A DNA stretch of 64,000 nucleotides, taken from positions 4,640-68,639 of the forward strand of contig DAOULY010000018.1 in assembly GCA_034414595.1 (NCBI GenBank), written 5' to 3'. Origin of the DNA: DAOULY01 sp034414595 (lineage in GTDB: Bacteria > Chloroflexota > Dehalococcoidia > SZUA-161 > JAUWZY01). Under the pieces are notes generated by a model. The model made no database searches, was not told the DNA's origin, and saw only the letters and a program-made list of their open reading frames with translations. The position numbers and the translations under genes are program-made. This document shows, one piece after another, positions 1 to 7,434 of this stretch; position 1 is the stretch's first letter; every line of letters starts with the position of its first letter.

Positions 1-62
1 ATAATCCTGGCTGCGACACTTATCACATAACGTGGTTCGCGCTCGTCTCTTTCTTCCGTCAT
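1..62 (-). CDS. hspR: HspR-like MerR-family heat-shock repressor (5' end only)
   Basis: A start codon at 62-60 on the minus strand opens a frame that runs off the left edge after 20 codons. The visible residues end in EPRYVISVAARI, which resembles the start of HspR repressors (PxYVISVAA, the beginning of the MerR-type helix-turn-helix). The SD-like AAGGTGA lies just upstream and the gene begins 8 bases after the dnaJ stop, so the two are co-transcribed. HspR genes next to dnaJ are usual in Actinobacteria and Chloroflexota, and HspR represses the chaperone operon. Only the N-terminus is visible, so the assignment rests on that motif plus context. Confidence 0.72.
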   Translation of the reverse strand, partial: MTEERDEREPRYVISVAARI

Positions 63-70
63 TGCTCACC

Positions 71-970
71 TTATTCTTTCCTGCCTCGAATGGCCTTGAA
101 CTTCTGGAAAAGCTCCTTCTCCTTTTGGCTCAGGTTGGTAGGCAGGACAACCTGGACCTTGGCCAAGAGATTGCCCCTCTCCGGGTTGTTCAACCGGGGC
201 ATGCCCTGCCCTGCCAGCCGAAACACCTTTCCGTTCTGGGTCTCGGCGGGGACCTTCAATGCCACCTTACCCTTAATGGTGGGGACTTCAACCTCGCCAC
301 CAAGGATGGCGTCGGTCAATGAAACCGGAACCTCAACTTGGAGGTCATCACCCTTCCTCTGGAAGCGGTGATGAGGCTTGACCGAGACCACCAGATAGAG
401 GTCGCCCCAGCCCTCGCGGCCCGGTATATGTATCTTGGAGCCATCATTGACCCCGGGCGGTATTTTGACCTCGAGGCGACGACCGTTGACCTCAACCGTC
501 CTCGTGCCGCCATGATATGCCTCCTCCAGAGAGACCTCGATAGGGGATTCCAGCGGTTGCCTGCGCCTCGGCTGTGCTCTGGCATACCCGGTGCCACCAG
601 TGCCAAAGTCTCGCAGGATGCTATCGAAAATGCCACCGAGGCCCTCCGCTGAGGAATCGTTGGAGTCGAACACGGTGTAGGTCTGCCCCCGGCCGAAATT
701 CCCAAACGGTTGCCCCTTCCAGCCAGCTTTAGCGAACTGGTCAGCGTATTGCCATTGCTGGCCAAACTGGTCGTATTTACGCCGCTTCTCAGGATCGGAG
801 ATAACCTCGTAGGCTTCGTTGACCTCCTTGAATTTACCCTCGGCAGACTTATCCCCGGGGTTGACATCGGGATGGTATTTACGGGCTAACCTGCGGTAAG
901 CCTGCTTTATCTCCTTCTCCGAGGCATTCCGATTGACGCCCAGAACGCTATAGTAGTCTCTGTCGGCCAT
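71..970 (-). CDS. cbpA: DnaJ/CbpA-type co-chaperone (zinc-finger-less)
   Basis: 299-residue Hsp40 that stimulates DnaK and delivers unfolded clients in the cytoplasm. The J domain is at about 5-70 with HPD at 33-35. A Gly/Phe-rich linker follows (about 75-135), then the beta-rich C-terminal substrate-binding domain (about 150-290). The CxxCxGxG zinc repeats of class I DnaJ are absent, so this is a class II (CbpA/DjlA-like) protein. The start at 970 is preferred over an in-frame ATG at 1057 because GGAGG stands 7-9 bases upstream, MADRDYYxxLG is the canonical N-terminus, and the promoter lies between the two candidates. It forms an operon with the hspR-like gene downstream. Confidence 0.93.
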   Translation of the reverse strand: MADRDYYSVLGVNRNASEKEIKQAYRRLARKYHPDVNPGDKSAEGKFKEVNEAYEVISDPEKRRKYDQFGQQWQYADQFAKAGWKGQPFGNFGRGQTYTVFDSNDSSAEGLGGIFDSILRDFGTGGTGYARAQPRRRQPLESPIEVSLEEAYHGGTRTVEVNGRRLEVKIPPGVNDGSKIHIPGREGWGDLYLVVSVKPHHRFQRKGDDLQVEVPVSLTDAILGGEVEVPTIKGKVALKVPAETQNGKVFRLAGQGMPRLNNPERGNLLAKVQVVLPTNLSQKEKELFQKFKAIRGRKE

Positions 971-989
971 AGTTACGCCTCCATCGTCA

Positions 990-1018
990 ATTATAATACT
1001 TGATAACGTTTTTGTCAA
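990..1018 (-). promoter_or_regulatory. Consensus sigma-70 promoter of dnaJ-hspR
   Basis: On the minus strand TTGACA (1018-1013), a 17-base spacer and TATAAT (995-990) match the housekeeping consensus exactly. Transcription would start near 983, giving a leader of about 13 bases that already contains the ribosome-binding site. Confidence 0.85.
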
Positions 1019-1019
1019 C
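999..1019. promoter_or_regulatory. HAIR-like operator (candidate HspR site)
   Basis: The sequence holds TTGA at 1000-1003 and TCAA at 1015-1018, separated by 11 bases. This is the core spacing of the HAIR element (CTTGAGT-N7-ACTCAAG) bound by HspR. Outer bases match only partly. It overlaps the spacer and -35 of the dnaJ promoter, where a repressor would act. Assignment depends on the neighbouring hspR-like gene. Confidence 0.45.
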
Positions 1020-1047
1020 TCTTCTATAATAATATTGGCATAAACCA

Positions 1048-1076
1048 TTGACAACATGCTTAAGATATGCTATAGT
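1048..1076 (+). promoter_or_regulatory. Sigma-70 promoter driving a short non-coding transcript
   Basis: TTGACA (1048-1053), a 17-base spacer and TATAGT (1071-1076) face rightwards into the structured stretch 1083-1185. A second promoter specific for the next gene lies at 1194-1222. Confidence 0.6.
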
Positions 1077-1082
1077 CCTGAT

Positions 1083-1185
1083 TGAAAAGGGTGGAGGTGT
1101 TGCAACAAGGAAAAGCTAAGAGTTGACATCACAACACCCCACCCGAAAGCAAAGCTGGGCCAACTGAGCCCAGCTTTGCCGTTTC
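1083..1185 (+). ncRNA. Candidate small structured RNA or leader
   Basis: Downstream of a good promoter lie two nested structures. A long hairpin pairs GGGTGGAGGTGTTG (1089-1102) with CAACACCCCACCC (1132-1144), with one bulge. A terminator-like stem follows: AAAGCTGGGC (1151-1160), a 7-base loop, then GCCCAGCTTT (1168-1177), and a weakly U-rich tail. The next gene has its own promoter beyond this point, so the transcript could be an independent RNA of about 100 nt. I do not recognise a known riboswitch family in it. Confidence 0.4.
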
Positions 1186-1193
1186 CGCTTTGC

Positions 1194-1222
1194 TTGACGA
1201 ACAACTTCAACAACCCTATAAT
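1194..1222 (+). promoter_or_regulatory. Sigma-70 promoter of the mtaB gene
   Basis: TTGACG (1194-1199), a 17-base spacer and a perfect TATAAT (1217-1222). It lies about 26 bases before the chosen start codon at 1248. This placement excludes the longer frame that begins at 1176. Confidence 0.8.
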
Positions 1223-1247
1223 AAGCTCAAGTGCATGCCAGGATAAG

Positions 1248-2528
1248 ATGAGCGAAGCTGAGGACGGAGACGGGCGGCAGATACCCCAAATAGCTACAGT
1301 TGCACTCCAGACGGTGGGCTGCAAGCTCAATCAGGCAGAGAGCGAGAGTTTAGCACGAAGGCTTGTTCAGGCTGGATACCATATTGTGTCCCCGGATGCC
1401 AACCATGATGTTTACCTGCTCAATACCTGCACTGTGACGCACAACGCCGACCGCAAATGTCGTCACCTGTTGCGGTTGGCCCATCGCCGTAACCCAAAGG
1501 CCCTTATCATAGCCAGCGGCTGCTATGCGCAACGGGACGCCGAGGAACTGGGGCGAATCGAAGGCGTAACTCTGGTTGTTGGCAACGAGGACAAGGAACG
1601 ACTGCTGGATATCATCGGGGCTATGGGCGCCAGGTCCGGTCAAGATCAAAGCACGCCGCGGTTTCGCAACCGCGCCATGGTCAAGATTCAGGATGGCTGC
1701 AGCCAGCATTGCTCCTACTGTATTGTGCCCCGGGTTCGAGGGCGAGAGCGAGATGTGGACCCAGACCAGGTGTTGGCCGATGTCCGCACCAGGATAGCTG
1801 AGGGGCACAGGGAGATTGTATTGACTGGAACCCAGATCGGGGGCTATGGTGGAGATGGGGAGCTCGAGGGATTGGTGCAGCGCATCCTCGCTGAAACCGA
1901 TGTGCCCAGGCTGCGCCTCTCTTCAATTCAGCCTCAGGACTTGTCGCCCTCGTTTCTGCGACTCTGGCGTGACAGCCGGCTTTGCCGCCATCTACATCTA
2001 GCCCTTCAGAGCGGCAGTGACGCCGTGCTTCGAAGAATGAGACGCTGCTACTCGGTAGCCGACTATGAGCATGCGGTGAACATGGCCCGCGAGGCCATTC
2101 CAGGGCTGGCAATCACTACCGATATCATGGTTGGATTCCCCGGGGAAAGCGATGAGGAATTCGAGGAGAGCATCCTCTTCTGCCAGCGCATCGGCTTTGC
2201 CCGGCTACACGTCTTCCCCTATTCAGAGCGCCCGGGCACGACGGCTGCCAGGATGACCGACAAAGTCGATGAAAGAACGAAGAGGCTGCGGAATCAGCAG
2301 ATGCTGAAGCTGGCCCAGGGGAGCGCCCAGCAGTTCCAGAGCCAATTCCTCGGTCTCACCCTGCCCGTGCTCTGGGAACAGGAGAGAGATGGCATCTGGT
2401 CCGGGCTCAGCGACAACTATATCAGGGTCTTCACCCAAAGTGAGCAGCCATTGACTGACCAATTGCTGCCAGCGAGGCTAGCACGAGAGCATGCGTCTGG
2501 CCTCTGGGGCGTTTTCGATAATCAGTGA
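1248..2528 (+). CDS. mtaB: tRNA threonylcarbamoyladenosine methylthiotransferase (MtaB family)
   Basis: 426-residue radical-SAM enzyme predicted to convert t6A37 to ms2t6A37 in tRNA. The UPF0004 domain carries the auxiliary-cluster cysteines C25, C61 and C92. The radical SAM motif CxxxCxxC is C151, C155, C158 within CSQHCSYCIVPRVRG. A TRAM-like C-terminal region follows. The start at 1248 was chosen because the promoter's -10 ends at 1222 and AGGA stands 4 bases upstream. RimO and MiaB are relatives, but the VGCKLNQAE start is typical of MtaB. It leads a tight plus-strand run of five genes ending at 6516. Confidence 0.9.
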   Translation: MSEAEDGDGRQIPQIATVALQTVGCKLNQAESESLARRLVQAGYHIVSPDANHDVYLLNTCTVTHNADRKCRHLLRLAHRRNPKALIIASGCYAQRDAEELGRIEGVTLVVGNEDKERLLDIIGAMGARSGQDQSTPRFRNRAMVKIQDGCSQHCSYCIVPRVRGRERDVDPDQVLADVRTRIAEGHREIVLTGTQIGGYGGDGELEGLVQRILAETDVPRLRLSSIQPQDLSPSFLRLWRDSRLCRHLHLALQSGSDAVLRRMRRCYSVADYEHAVNMAREAIPGLAITTDIMVGFPGESDEEFEESILFCQRIGFARLHVFPYSERPGTTAARMTDKVDERTKRLRNQQMLKLAQGSAQQFQSQFLGLTLPVLWEQERDGIWSGLSDNYIRVFTQSEQPLTDQLLPARLAREHASGLWGVFDNQ

Positions 2529-2543
2529 AGGGGCGTGGTCAAC

Positions 2544-3812
2544 ATGTTGGACGGAGTCAATATATTATATTTGGTGCTGTTCTTAGTCTGCCTTTTGCTC
2601 TCCGGTTTCTTCTCCAGTTCGGAGGTAGCCTTCATCTCGCTGCAGAAGATCCGGCTACGGCATCTGGTGGACAGCGGAGTCTCCGGCGCTGCCCAGGTGG
2701 CCAAGATCACAGAGCATCCCGAGCGACTGCTCACCACCATCCTCCTGGGCAATAACCTGGTAAATACCGCGGCCGCTGCTCTGGGGGCCTCGATCTTCAT
2801 CGCTATGCTGGGGCCGGGGAGAGAAGGACAAGCGGTGCTCTTTGCCACTATCGCGGTTACATTTCTGCTCCTGATCGTGGGCGAGGTAGCCCCCAAGACC
2901 TTGGCCACCAGAATCGGCGAACGCTTGGCCTTCATTTACCTGCGGCCGATGCAAGTGCTGTCCTGGGTCCTGTACCCATTTGCGGTGGTGCTGGCCAAGA
3001 CCGGCACCGGGCTGGCGCGGATTTTCGGAAGTGAAGCGGCGCCGAAAAGGTTAGTCACCGAGGGAGAGATAAGAACTATGATCTCGATGGGGCGTGAGGA
3101 AGGAGCGGTGGAGCAAGCCGAGGCCGACATGGTAGAGCGGGTGTTCCGCTTTGGCGACCGCCAGGTTAACGAGGTGATGACGCCGCGCCCTGACATCGCC
3201 TGGGTAGAAAAGGGGACTAATCTCGATGATTTCCTCGCCATATATGCTGAATCACCCCATTCTCGCTTCCCCGTATATGAGGAAAATGTGGATAACATCA
3301 TCGGCATCCTCTGGATAAAAGACGTCCTATTAGCCCAGGCCCAGAACGTAATAAATGAGCAGAGTTCAGTCACCGAGCTGGCACGCCCGGTTTACTTCGT
3401 CCCGGAGAGCAAAGTCATCGGGGAACTGTTCACCGAGATGCAGGCAGCGGGGAACCAGATGGCGGTAATCGTTGATGAATACGGAGGCACCGCCGGGTTG
3501 GTGAGCCTGGAGCAACTGGCAGAGGAGATCGTGGGTCATCTGGGGGACGAGCTGGCCCGAGGCGATAAGAGATTTGAAGTCATAGATACCAACACCTTCC
3601 AGATTGATGGCGGGATGAGGCTGGAGCAGGCTAACGAAGAGCTCAATTTGGGCCTGCCTGAAGGGGACTATGAAACAGTAGCTGGCTTTGTCCTCAGCAT
3701 CCTGGGTCAGATCCCCAAAGAAGGTGAGCAACTGAGATACCAAGACTTGACGCTGACCATAACCGAGATGAAAGGGGTCAAGATCGAAAAGCTCCTGGTG
3801 ACGAAGGGTTGA
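2544..3812 (+). CDS. CNNM/CorC-type membrane protein (DUF21 + CBS pair + CorC_HlyC)
   Basis: 422-residue integral membrane protein of the hemolysin-C/CorC/CNNM group, linked to magnesium or other divalent cation homeostasis. DUF21 with about four membrane segments occupies roughly 1-180 (hydrophobic ILYLVLFLVCLLLSGFF at the start). A CBS-domain pair covers about 200-325 (EVMTPRPDI opens the first), and the CorC_HlyC domain covers about 335-415. The AGGGG sequence at 2529-2533 is well spaced for ATG 2544. A GTG at 2535 in the same frame is too close to it. The gene follows mtaB by about 15 bases. The transported ion cannot be told from sequence. Confidence 0.88.
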   Translation: MLDGVNILYLVLFLVCLLLSGFFSSSEVAFISLQKIRLRHLVDSGVSGAAQVAKITEHPERLLTTILLGNNLVNTAAAALGASIFIAMLGPGREGQAVLFATIAVTFLLLIVGEVAPKTLATRIGERLAFIYLRPMQVLSWVLYPFAVVLAKTGTGLARIFGSEAAPKRLVTEGEIRTMISMGREEGAVEQAEADMVERVFRFGDRQVNEVMTPRPDIAWVEKGTNLDDFLAIYAESPHSRFPVYEENVDNIIGILWIKDVLLAQAQNVINEQSSVTELARPVYFVPESKVIGELFTEMQAAGNQMAVIVDEYGGTAGLVSLEQLAEEIVGHLGDELARGDKRFEVIDTNTFQIDGGMRLEQANEELNLGLPEGDYETVAGFVLSILGQIPKEGEQLRYQDLTLTITEMKGVKIEKLLVTKG

Positions 3813-3813
3813 T

Positions 3814-4470
3814 ATGCAGCGGCTGCGCCTGAGCTTCAGCAGAGGTCCGGAGCTGAGATACATCTCGCACCTGGATCTGATGCGCCTCTGGGAGCGGGCG
3901 TTGCGCCGTGCCGGCATGCCCATCGCATACTCTCAGGGATTTAATCCTCGCCCCCGTCTGTCCCTGGCCGCTCCACTCCCCATCGGTGTCACCAGCGACG
4001 GCGAACTTATGGACGTCTTTCTGGAGCGGCGTGCTTCCCTATCCTTCTTTACCAAGGCAGTCGGTGCTCAGTTGCCATCTGGCATCAAAATCGTGGATGT
4101 GCGGGAGATCTGGCCCGGTTTGCCCTCGCTCCAGTCCCGAGTTCGCTATGCCGAGTATCAAGTCGAGGTGCAGGCCGATAAGGACCTGAAACAGGTCCAG
4201 CTTGCCATCCGCTCCCTGCTGCAAAGGGAGCATCTGCCCTGGCAACATGTCAGAGACAAAGAGGTCCGAAAGTATGACCTTCGCACCCTGATTCAGGACC
4301 TCTGGCTGGAGAGCTGGCAGGACAACGATTGCACTCTGGGAATGCGATTGCGCACCGATAGCTCGGGATCGGGCAGACCGGAGCAGGTAACTCTGGCACT
4401 GGGCTTCCCTGAGCACCCCCGAGCTATTCACCGCACCAAGCTGATCCTGGCTCAAGGCAAAGTTCAATGA
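3814..4470 (+). CDS. DUF2344 (TIGR03936) radical-SAM-linked protein
   Basis: 218 residues. The N-terminus RLRLSFSRGPELRYISHLDLMRLWERALRRA is characteristic of DUF2344 proteins, which often accompany or are fused to radical-SAM proteins and resemble pseudouridine-synthase-like folds. The molecular function is not established. The gene starts 2 bases after the previous stop and overlaps the next gene by 4 bases (ATGA), so it is translationally coupled. Its association with the mtaB-type radical-SAM gene two positions upstream fits an RNA-modification role, which is inference. Confidence 0.85.
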   Translation: MQRLRLSFSRGPELRYISHLDLMRLWERALRRAGMPIAYSQGFNPRPRLSLAAPLPIGVTSDGELMDVFLERRASLSFFTKAVGAQLPSGIKIVDVREIWPGLPSLQSRVRYAEYQVEVQADKDLKQVQLAIRSLLQREHLPWQHVRDKEVRKYDLRTLIQDLWLESWQDNDCTLGMRLRTDSSGSGRPEQVTLALGFPEHPRAIHRTKLILAQGKVQ

Positions 4471-5138
4471 GGTTCATTTTAGTCCGGCATGGCGAGACGG
4501 ATCACAACCGGCAAAGGCAAGTGCAAGGACAAAGCGATGTCAAATTGAACAAAGTGGGCAGAGGTCAGGCGGAAGCCATAGCCCAGGCACTGAGAGGGGA
4601 GAGAATCCAAGCCATCTACGCCAGCCCGCTCAGCCGGTGCCTAGAGACAGCCCAAACCATAAATCGCTTCCACGGGATAGCAATTGAAGTCGAGGATGGT
4701 TTGAAGGAACTCAACACAGGGGAACTGGAAGGATTGACCGCCGAGGAGATGATAAGCAAGCATGGCCGGTTTTGGCAACAGTGGCACAGCGACCAGCTGG
4801 CCTGGGCCCGCTTCCCCAGCGGAGAGACCCTCGCTGAGGCTCAGCAGAGGTCCTGGGCCGCTATCGGCAGAATAAAGGAAAAACACGACCAGGGGACAGT
4901 ACTGGTGACAGGCCATCAATTCATCATCATGGTCACAGTGCTCCAGGCGCTCGAACTCGACCTGTCCCACTTCAGGAAACTGCGACCGCTGCATAACGGG
5001 TCCATTACTATTCTGGACTTCGGGAACAGCGGAGCCACCCTGATGCAATACAACGATACTTGCCATCTAACGAGGGAACATGAAGGGGTCGCTTCCGAGG
5101 CGGGTCCTGAGATTCATCCGGGAACAGAACCTCATTGA
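4467..5138 (+). CDS. Histidine phosphatase (phosphoglycerate mutase-like) family protein
   Basis: 223 residues. The phosphohistidine motif LVRHGE (RHG at 7-9), the second arginine in ASPLSRCLETA, and the late VTGHQ histidine mark the branch-2-like histidine phosphatase superfamily (CobC/GpmB/PhoE type). The substrate is not predictable. The start codon overlaps the previous stop (ATGA). The last 20 codons overlap the start of tilS in another frame, and the tail lacks family similarity, so this C-terminal extension may be unstructured. Confidence 0.88.
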   Translation: MRFILVRHGETDHNRQRQVQGQSDVKLNKVGRGQAEAIAQALRGERIQAIYASPLSRCLETAQTINRFHGIAIEVEDGLKELNTGELEGLTAEEMISKHGRFWQQWHSDQLAWARFPSGETLAEAQQRSWAAIGRIKEKHDQGTVLVTGHQFIIMVTVLQALELDLSHFRKLRPLHNGSITILDFGNSGATLMQYNDTCHLTREHEGVASEAGPEIHPGTEPH

Positions 5139-6516
5139 ACGGCCAGCTCCGCTGCTGGTCGGAGTGTCGGGAGGGCCCGACTCAGTCTGCCTACTCCATA
5201 TCCTGCTCCAGTTGAAAGACAGGCTGGGAATCGAACTCCATGTGGCCCATCTCAATCACCTGCTGCGTGGTGCCGAGTCAGATGCCGATGCCGACTATGT
5301 CTCCCAGCTGGCACAGCGTTTCGGCGTTCCCGTAGTCCTGGAGAGACAAAATGTAAGAGCCTACCGGGCGAGGCGGCGTTGCTCTCTGGAGGAAGCGGCC
5401 AGGGGGATTCGCTATGCCTTCTTCGCCGAGATATGCCAGACCATCGGGGCTGGTACTGTAGCAGTAGGACATACCGCCGATGATCAGGTCGAGACCGTGC
5501 TGATGCATCTGCTCCGCGGTAGCGGGCTCTCTGGCCTTCGTGGCATGCAACCAGTCTCCCTCTGGCGAGCGGAGAACGGCTTTCAGCTCAGAGTGCTCAG
5601 GCCCCTGCTCGAGACCGGCAGAGAGGAGACCGAAGCCTATTGCGCTGACCAGGGACTGGAGCCACGATGGGATTCATCTAACCGCTCACCGGTCCACCTG
5701 CGCAATCGAATCCGCTCTGAGCTAATCCCTCTGCTGCAGGGATACAATCCCAACATCAAAGCCGCTTTGCTTCGCATCGCCCGCAGTGCTCAAGCTGACC
5801 ACCAGTTCCTGCAACAGGAGCTCTCCCAGGTTTGGGACAGCATCGCCATAGAGGAGCAAAGTGGTATAGCTTTGGATAATAAAGGGTTTTCCTCCCTGCA
5901 CCCCTCCCTGAAGCGGCACTTGCTCCGGGCCACGCTGGAGCGAGTTCTGGGTAGCTTAGATGACATCAGCTCCGCTCACATCGAGAACTTAATGAAGGCC
6001 ATGGCCAAGCCTGCAGGCAAGAGGCTATCTTTGCCTGGAGACTTGAGCTTCTCTGGCGACTATCAGCGCTCTCTGCTCGCCAGGGAGGAGGCCAGATGCC
6101 CACTTTCCGCTCTGGTTGGCAAGCACAAGCTAAACATCCCCGGACAGACCGCTCTCCCTGGTTGGCATGTCCAGGCCCGCATTCTGGAGCACCAGCCAGA
6201 AGCGGACACCGAGCACAGCTTTCAGGCCTATCTGGACTTAGATGTCGCTGGCGACAATCTCTTCGTCCGCGGGCGCAGGCCCGGCGACAGGTTCCAGCCA
6301 CTAGGCCTAGCGCAGCCCAAGAAGCTCCAGGACTTCATGGTAGACGCCAAAATTCCCCGTACCTGGCGTGACCGGGTGCCCCTGGTCTGTTCCCCAGAGC
6401 AGATCCTGTGGGTGGTAGGATGGCGCATCGACCACCGCGCACAAGTGTCACCGCAGACGAAACGCGTCCTCTCTCTTGAGTTCGAGAAACCTGCTCTCGT
6501 TCAGATAGATGGGTGA
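5080..6516 (+). CDS. tilS: tRNA(Ile)-lysidine synthetase TilS
   Basis: 478-residue ATP-pyrophosphatase that modifies C34 of tRNA-Ile2 to lysidine, so that AUA is read as Ile. The PP-loop SGGPDS is at 30-35. HLNHLLRGAESDAD and GHTADDQVETVLMHLLRGSGL are further TilS signatures, and the C-terminal substrate-binding domain (GDRFQPLG..KKLQDFMVD) is complete. The start lies 59 bases inside the preceding phosphatase gene, with GAGGGA just upstream. Such overlap suggests coupled translation. This is the last gene of the run. Confidence 0.95.
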   Translation: MKGSLPRRVLRFIREQNLIERPAPLLVGVSGGPDSVCLLHILLQLKDRLGIELHVAHLNHLLRGAESDADADYVSQLAQRFGVPVVLERQNVRAYRARRRCSLEEAARGIRYAFFAEICQTIGAGTVAVGHTADDQVETVLMHLLRGSGLSGLRGMQPVSLWRAENGFQLRVLRPLLETGREETEAYCADQGLEPRWDSSNRSPVHLRNRIRSELIPLLQGYNPNIKAALLRIARSAQADHQFLQQELSQVWDSIAIEEQSGIALDNKGFSSLHPSLKRHLLRATLERVLGSLDDISSAHIENLMKAMAKPAGKRLSLPGDLSFSGDYQRSLLAREEARCPLSALVGKHKLNIPGQTALPGWHVQARILEHQPEADTEHSFQAYLDLDVAGDNLFVRGRRPGDRFQPLGLAQPKKLQDFMVDAKIPRTWRDRVPLVCSPEQILWVVGWRIDHRAQVSPQTKRVLSLEFEKPALVQIDG

Positions 6517-6532
6517 CACTATAATAGTGTCA
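6514..6532. promoter_or_regulatory. 19-bp near-perfect palindrome at the end of tilS
   Basis: TGACACTA-TAA-TAGTGTCA is a palindrome with 8-bp arms that contains the tilS stop codon. There is no T-tract after it, so it is a weak terminator at best. The length and symmetry also fit a dimeric regulator site. Confidence 0.4.
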
Positions 6533-6885
6533 TGCACATCATCAAAGGAACAGTTAAGGGGGGGATCATGTCTGGCCAGGGCTGCCGAGGCAGGTCAGTC
6601 GAACGCTTGAAGCTAACTATAGGCTTGAAAAAATTAGGAAATCTTATTGTTGGACACTAAACAATATAGACAAATGTGACAAAATTGCCATTTCTTTTAC
6701 CTACGAAAGTACTGCGCTTCTCATTACGGAAGTGCAATTGACAGTGGCGAATGTCTATCGTTCATAATGTAGAAAGGCTAATGAAACTCTTATACAGCGC
6801 ATAGCGCTGCAATGGCTTAAGGCACTGCAATGGCTAAAGCAGCTTAAGTAAGTGCTATAGCAAGAAGCTAACCAAAACCGAATAC
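6533..6885. other. Intergenic leader region before the pilus riboswitch
   Basis: No credible coding frame. A possible promoter for the pilus operon has TTGACA at 6738-6743 and CATAAT at 6763-6768, but the 19-base spacer is long. Small structures lie between 6793 and 6845: a CAGCGC/GCGCTG hairpin and a duplicated CTGCAATGGCT. Confidence 0.4.
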
Positions 6886-6887
6886 GA

Positions 6888-6985
6888 CGCCGAAAAGGCA
6901 AACTCACTGAAAGGTGGGGGCGCAAAGCCTCGGGTCTAAGGTTCCTCATGGAACTATGATGGCCGGGCTGCCGAAGCGGTTCAGT
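6888..6985 (+). promoter_or_regulatory. Cyclic di-GMP-I (GEMM) riboswitch aptamer upstream of the pilus operon
   Basis: The core motifs of the c-di-GMP-I aptamer appear in order. GGCAAAC is at 6897-6903, followed by a GAAA-tetraloop hairpin (CTCACTGAAAGGTGGG) and the nearly invariant GCGCAAAGCCTCGGGTCTAA (6920 region). The second hairpin follows (GGTTCC..GGAACTATGATGGCC), carrying the tetraloop receptor, and then the closing GGGCTGCC. The family binds c-di-GMP and controls motility and surface genes. Here it precedes the HTH and pilin genes. Confidence 0.92.
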
Positions 6986-6992
6986 TGCTGTG

Positions 6993-7042
6993 AACGTGCT
7001 TTCCCGGTCAACTACCGCGGGGAGCACGTTTCTGCATTCCTT
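6993..7042 (+). terminator. Expression-platform hairpin of riboswitch 1
   Basis: AACGTGCT (6993-7000) pairs with AGCACGTT (7023-7030), with further CCC/GGG pairing inside. A pyrimidine-rich tail TCTGCATTCCTTC follows. It lies directly after the aptamer and before the HTH gene, where a ligand-controlled terminator is expected. Whether the ligand turns expression on or off cannot be told. Confidence 0.6.
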
Positions 7043-7099
7043 CATCATGGCTCCGTATTATCTCGGGTGTCGCTGAAGGGAAAGGAGACCAGCGGGACA

Positions 7100-7378
7100 A
7101 TGAATAACGATAAACGGTTGACCACTGGCGATGTAATGCAATGTTGCCAAGTAAGCAGATCCACAGTCCTGAAGTGGATTAAGTCTGGGAAACTCGGTGC
7201 CTATGTTCACCCGGACGGGCAGTATCGCATCACTCAGGCTGCCCTCATGGATTTTCTGCAGGCGTACGACATTCCTATAAGCGAAGGGTTTCTCGGTGAG
7301 ACAAAAGCACGCAACCGAAATGTGGCCGGTTTCAAGGTAAAGAAGCATGGCGGCAAACAAGGAAGTAGGAGGCCGTGA
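7100..7378 (+). CDS. Small excisionase/MerR-type helix-turn-helix protein
   Basis: 92 residues. LTTGDVMQCCQVSRSTVLKWIKSGKLGAYVHPDGQYRI is an HTH_17 (excisionase/MerR-like) DNA-binding motif at about 7-50, followed by a basic tail (KVKKHGGKQGSRR). The start at 7100 is chosen because AAAGGAG lies upstream and a longer in-frame extension would run into the riboswitch. It is the first gene behind the c-di-GMP switch. A comparable HTH gene is the first gene behind riboswitch 3 near 54 kb, which suggests a regulatory partner that recurs with these switches. No phage genes surround it, so an excisionase role is unlikely. Confidence 0.82.
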   Translation: MNNDKRLTTGDVMQCCQVSRSTVLKWIKSGKLGAYVHPDGQYRITQAALMDFLQAYDIPISEGFLGETKARNRNVAGFKVKKHGGKQGSRRP

Positions 7379-7434
7379 CCATGAAAACAAACCTGACTGG
7401 AGGCAATACTACAAAGGTGAAAGGAGGTGAAACC

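Noticed and set aside
1176..1247. In-frame N-terminal extension of the mtaB gene
   Set aside because: The promoter at 1194-1222 lies inside it, and the SD and family start support 1248.
6914..7099. In-frame extension of the HTH gene back to 6914
   Set aside because: It overlaps the riboswitch aptamer and terminator; the residues show no family similarity.
7100..7378. Phage excisionase at the start of the pilus operon
   Set aside because: No integrase, attachment site or other phage genes nearby; HTH_17 proteins are often plain regulators.
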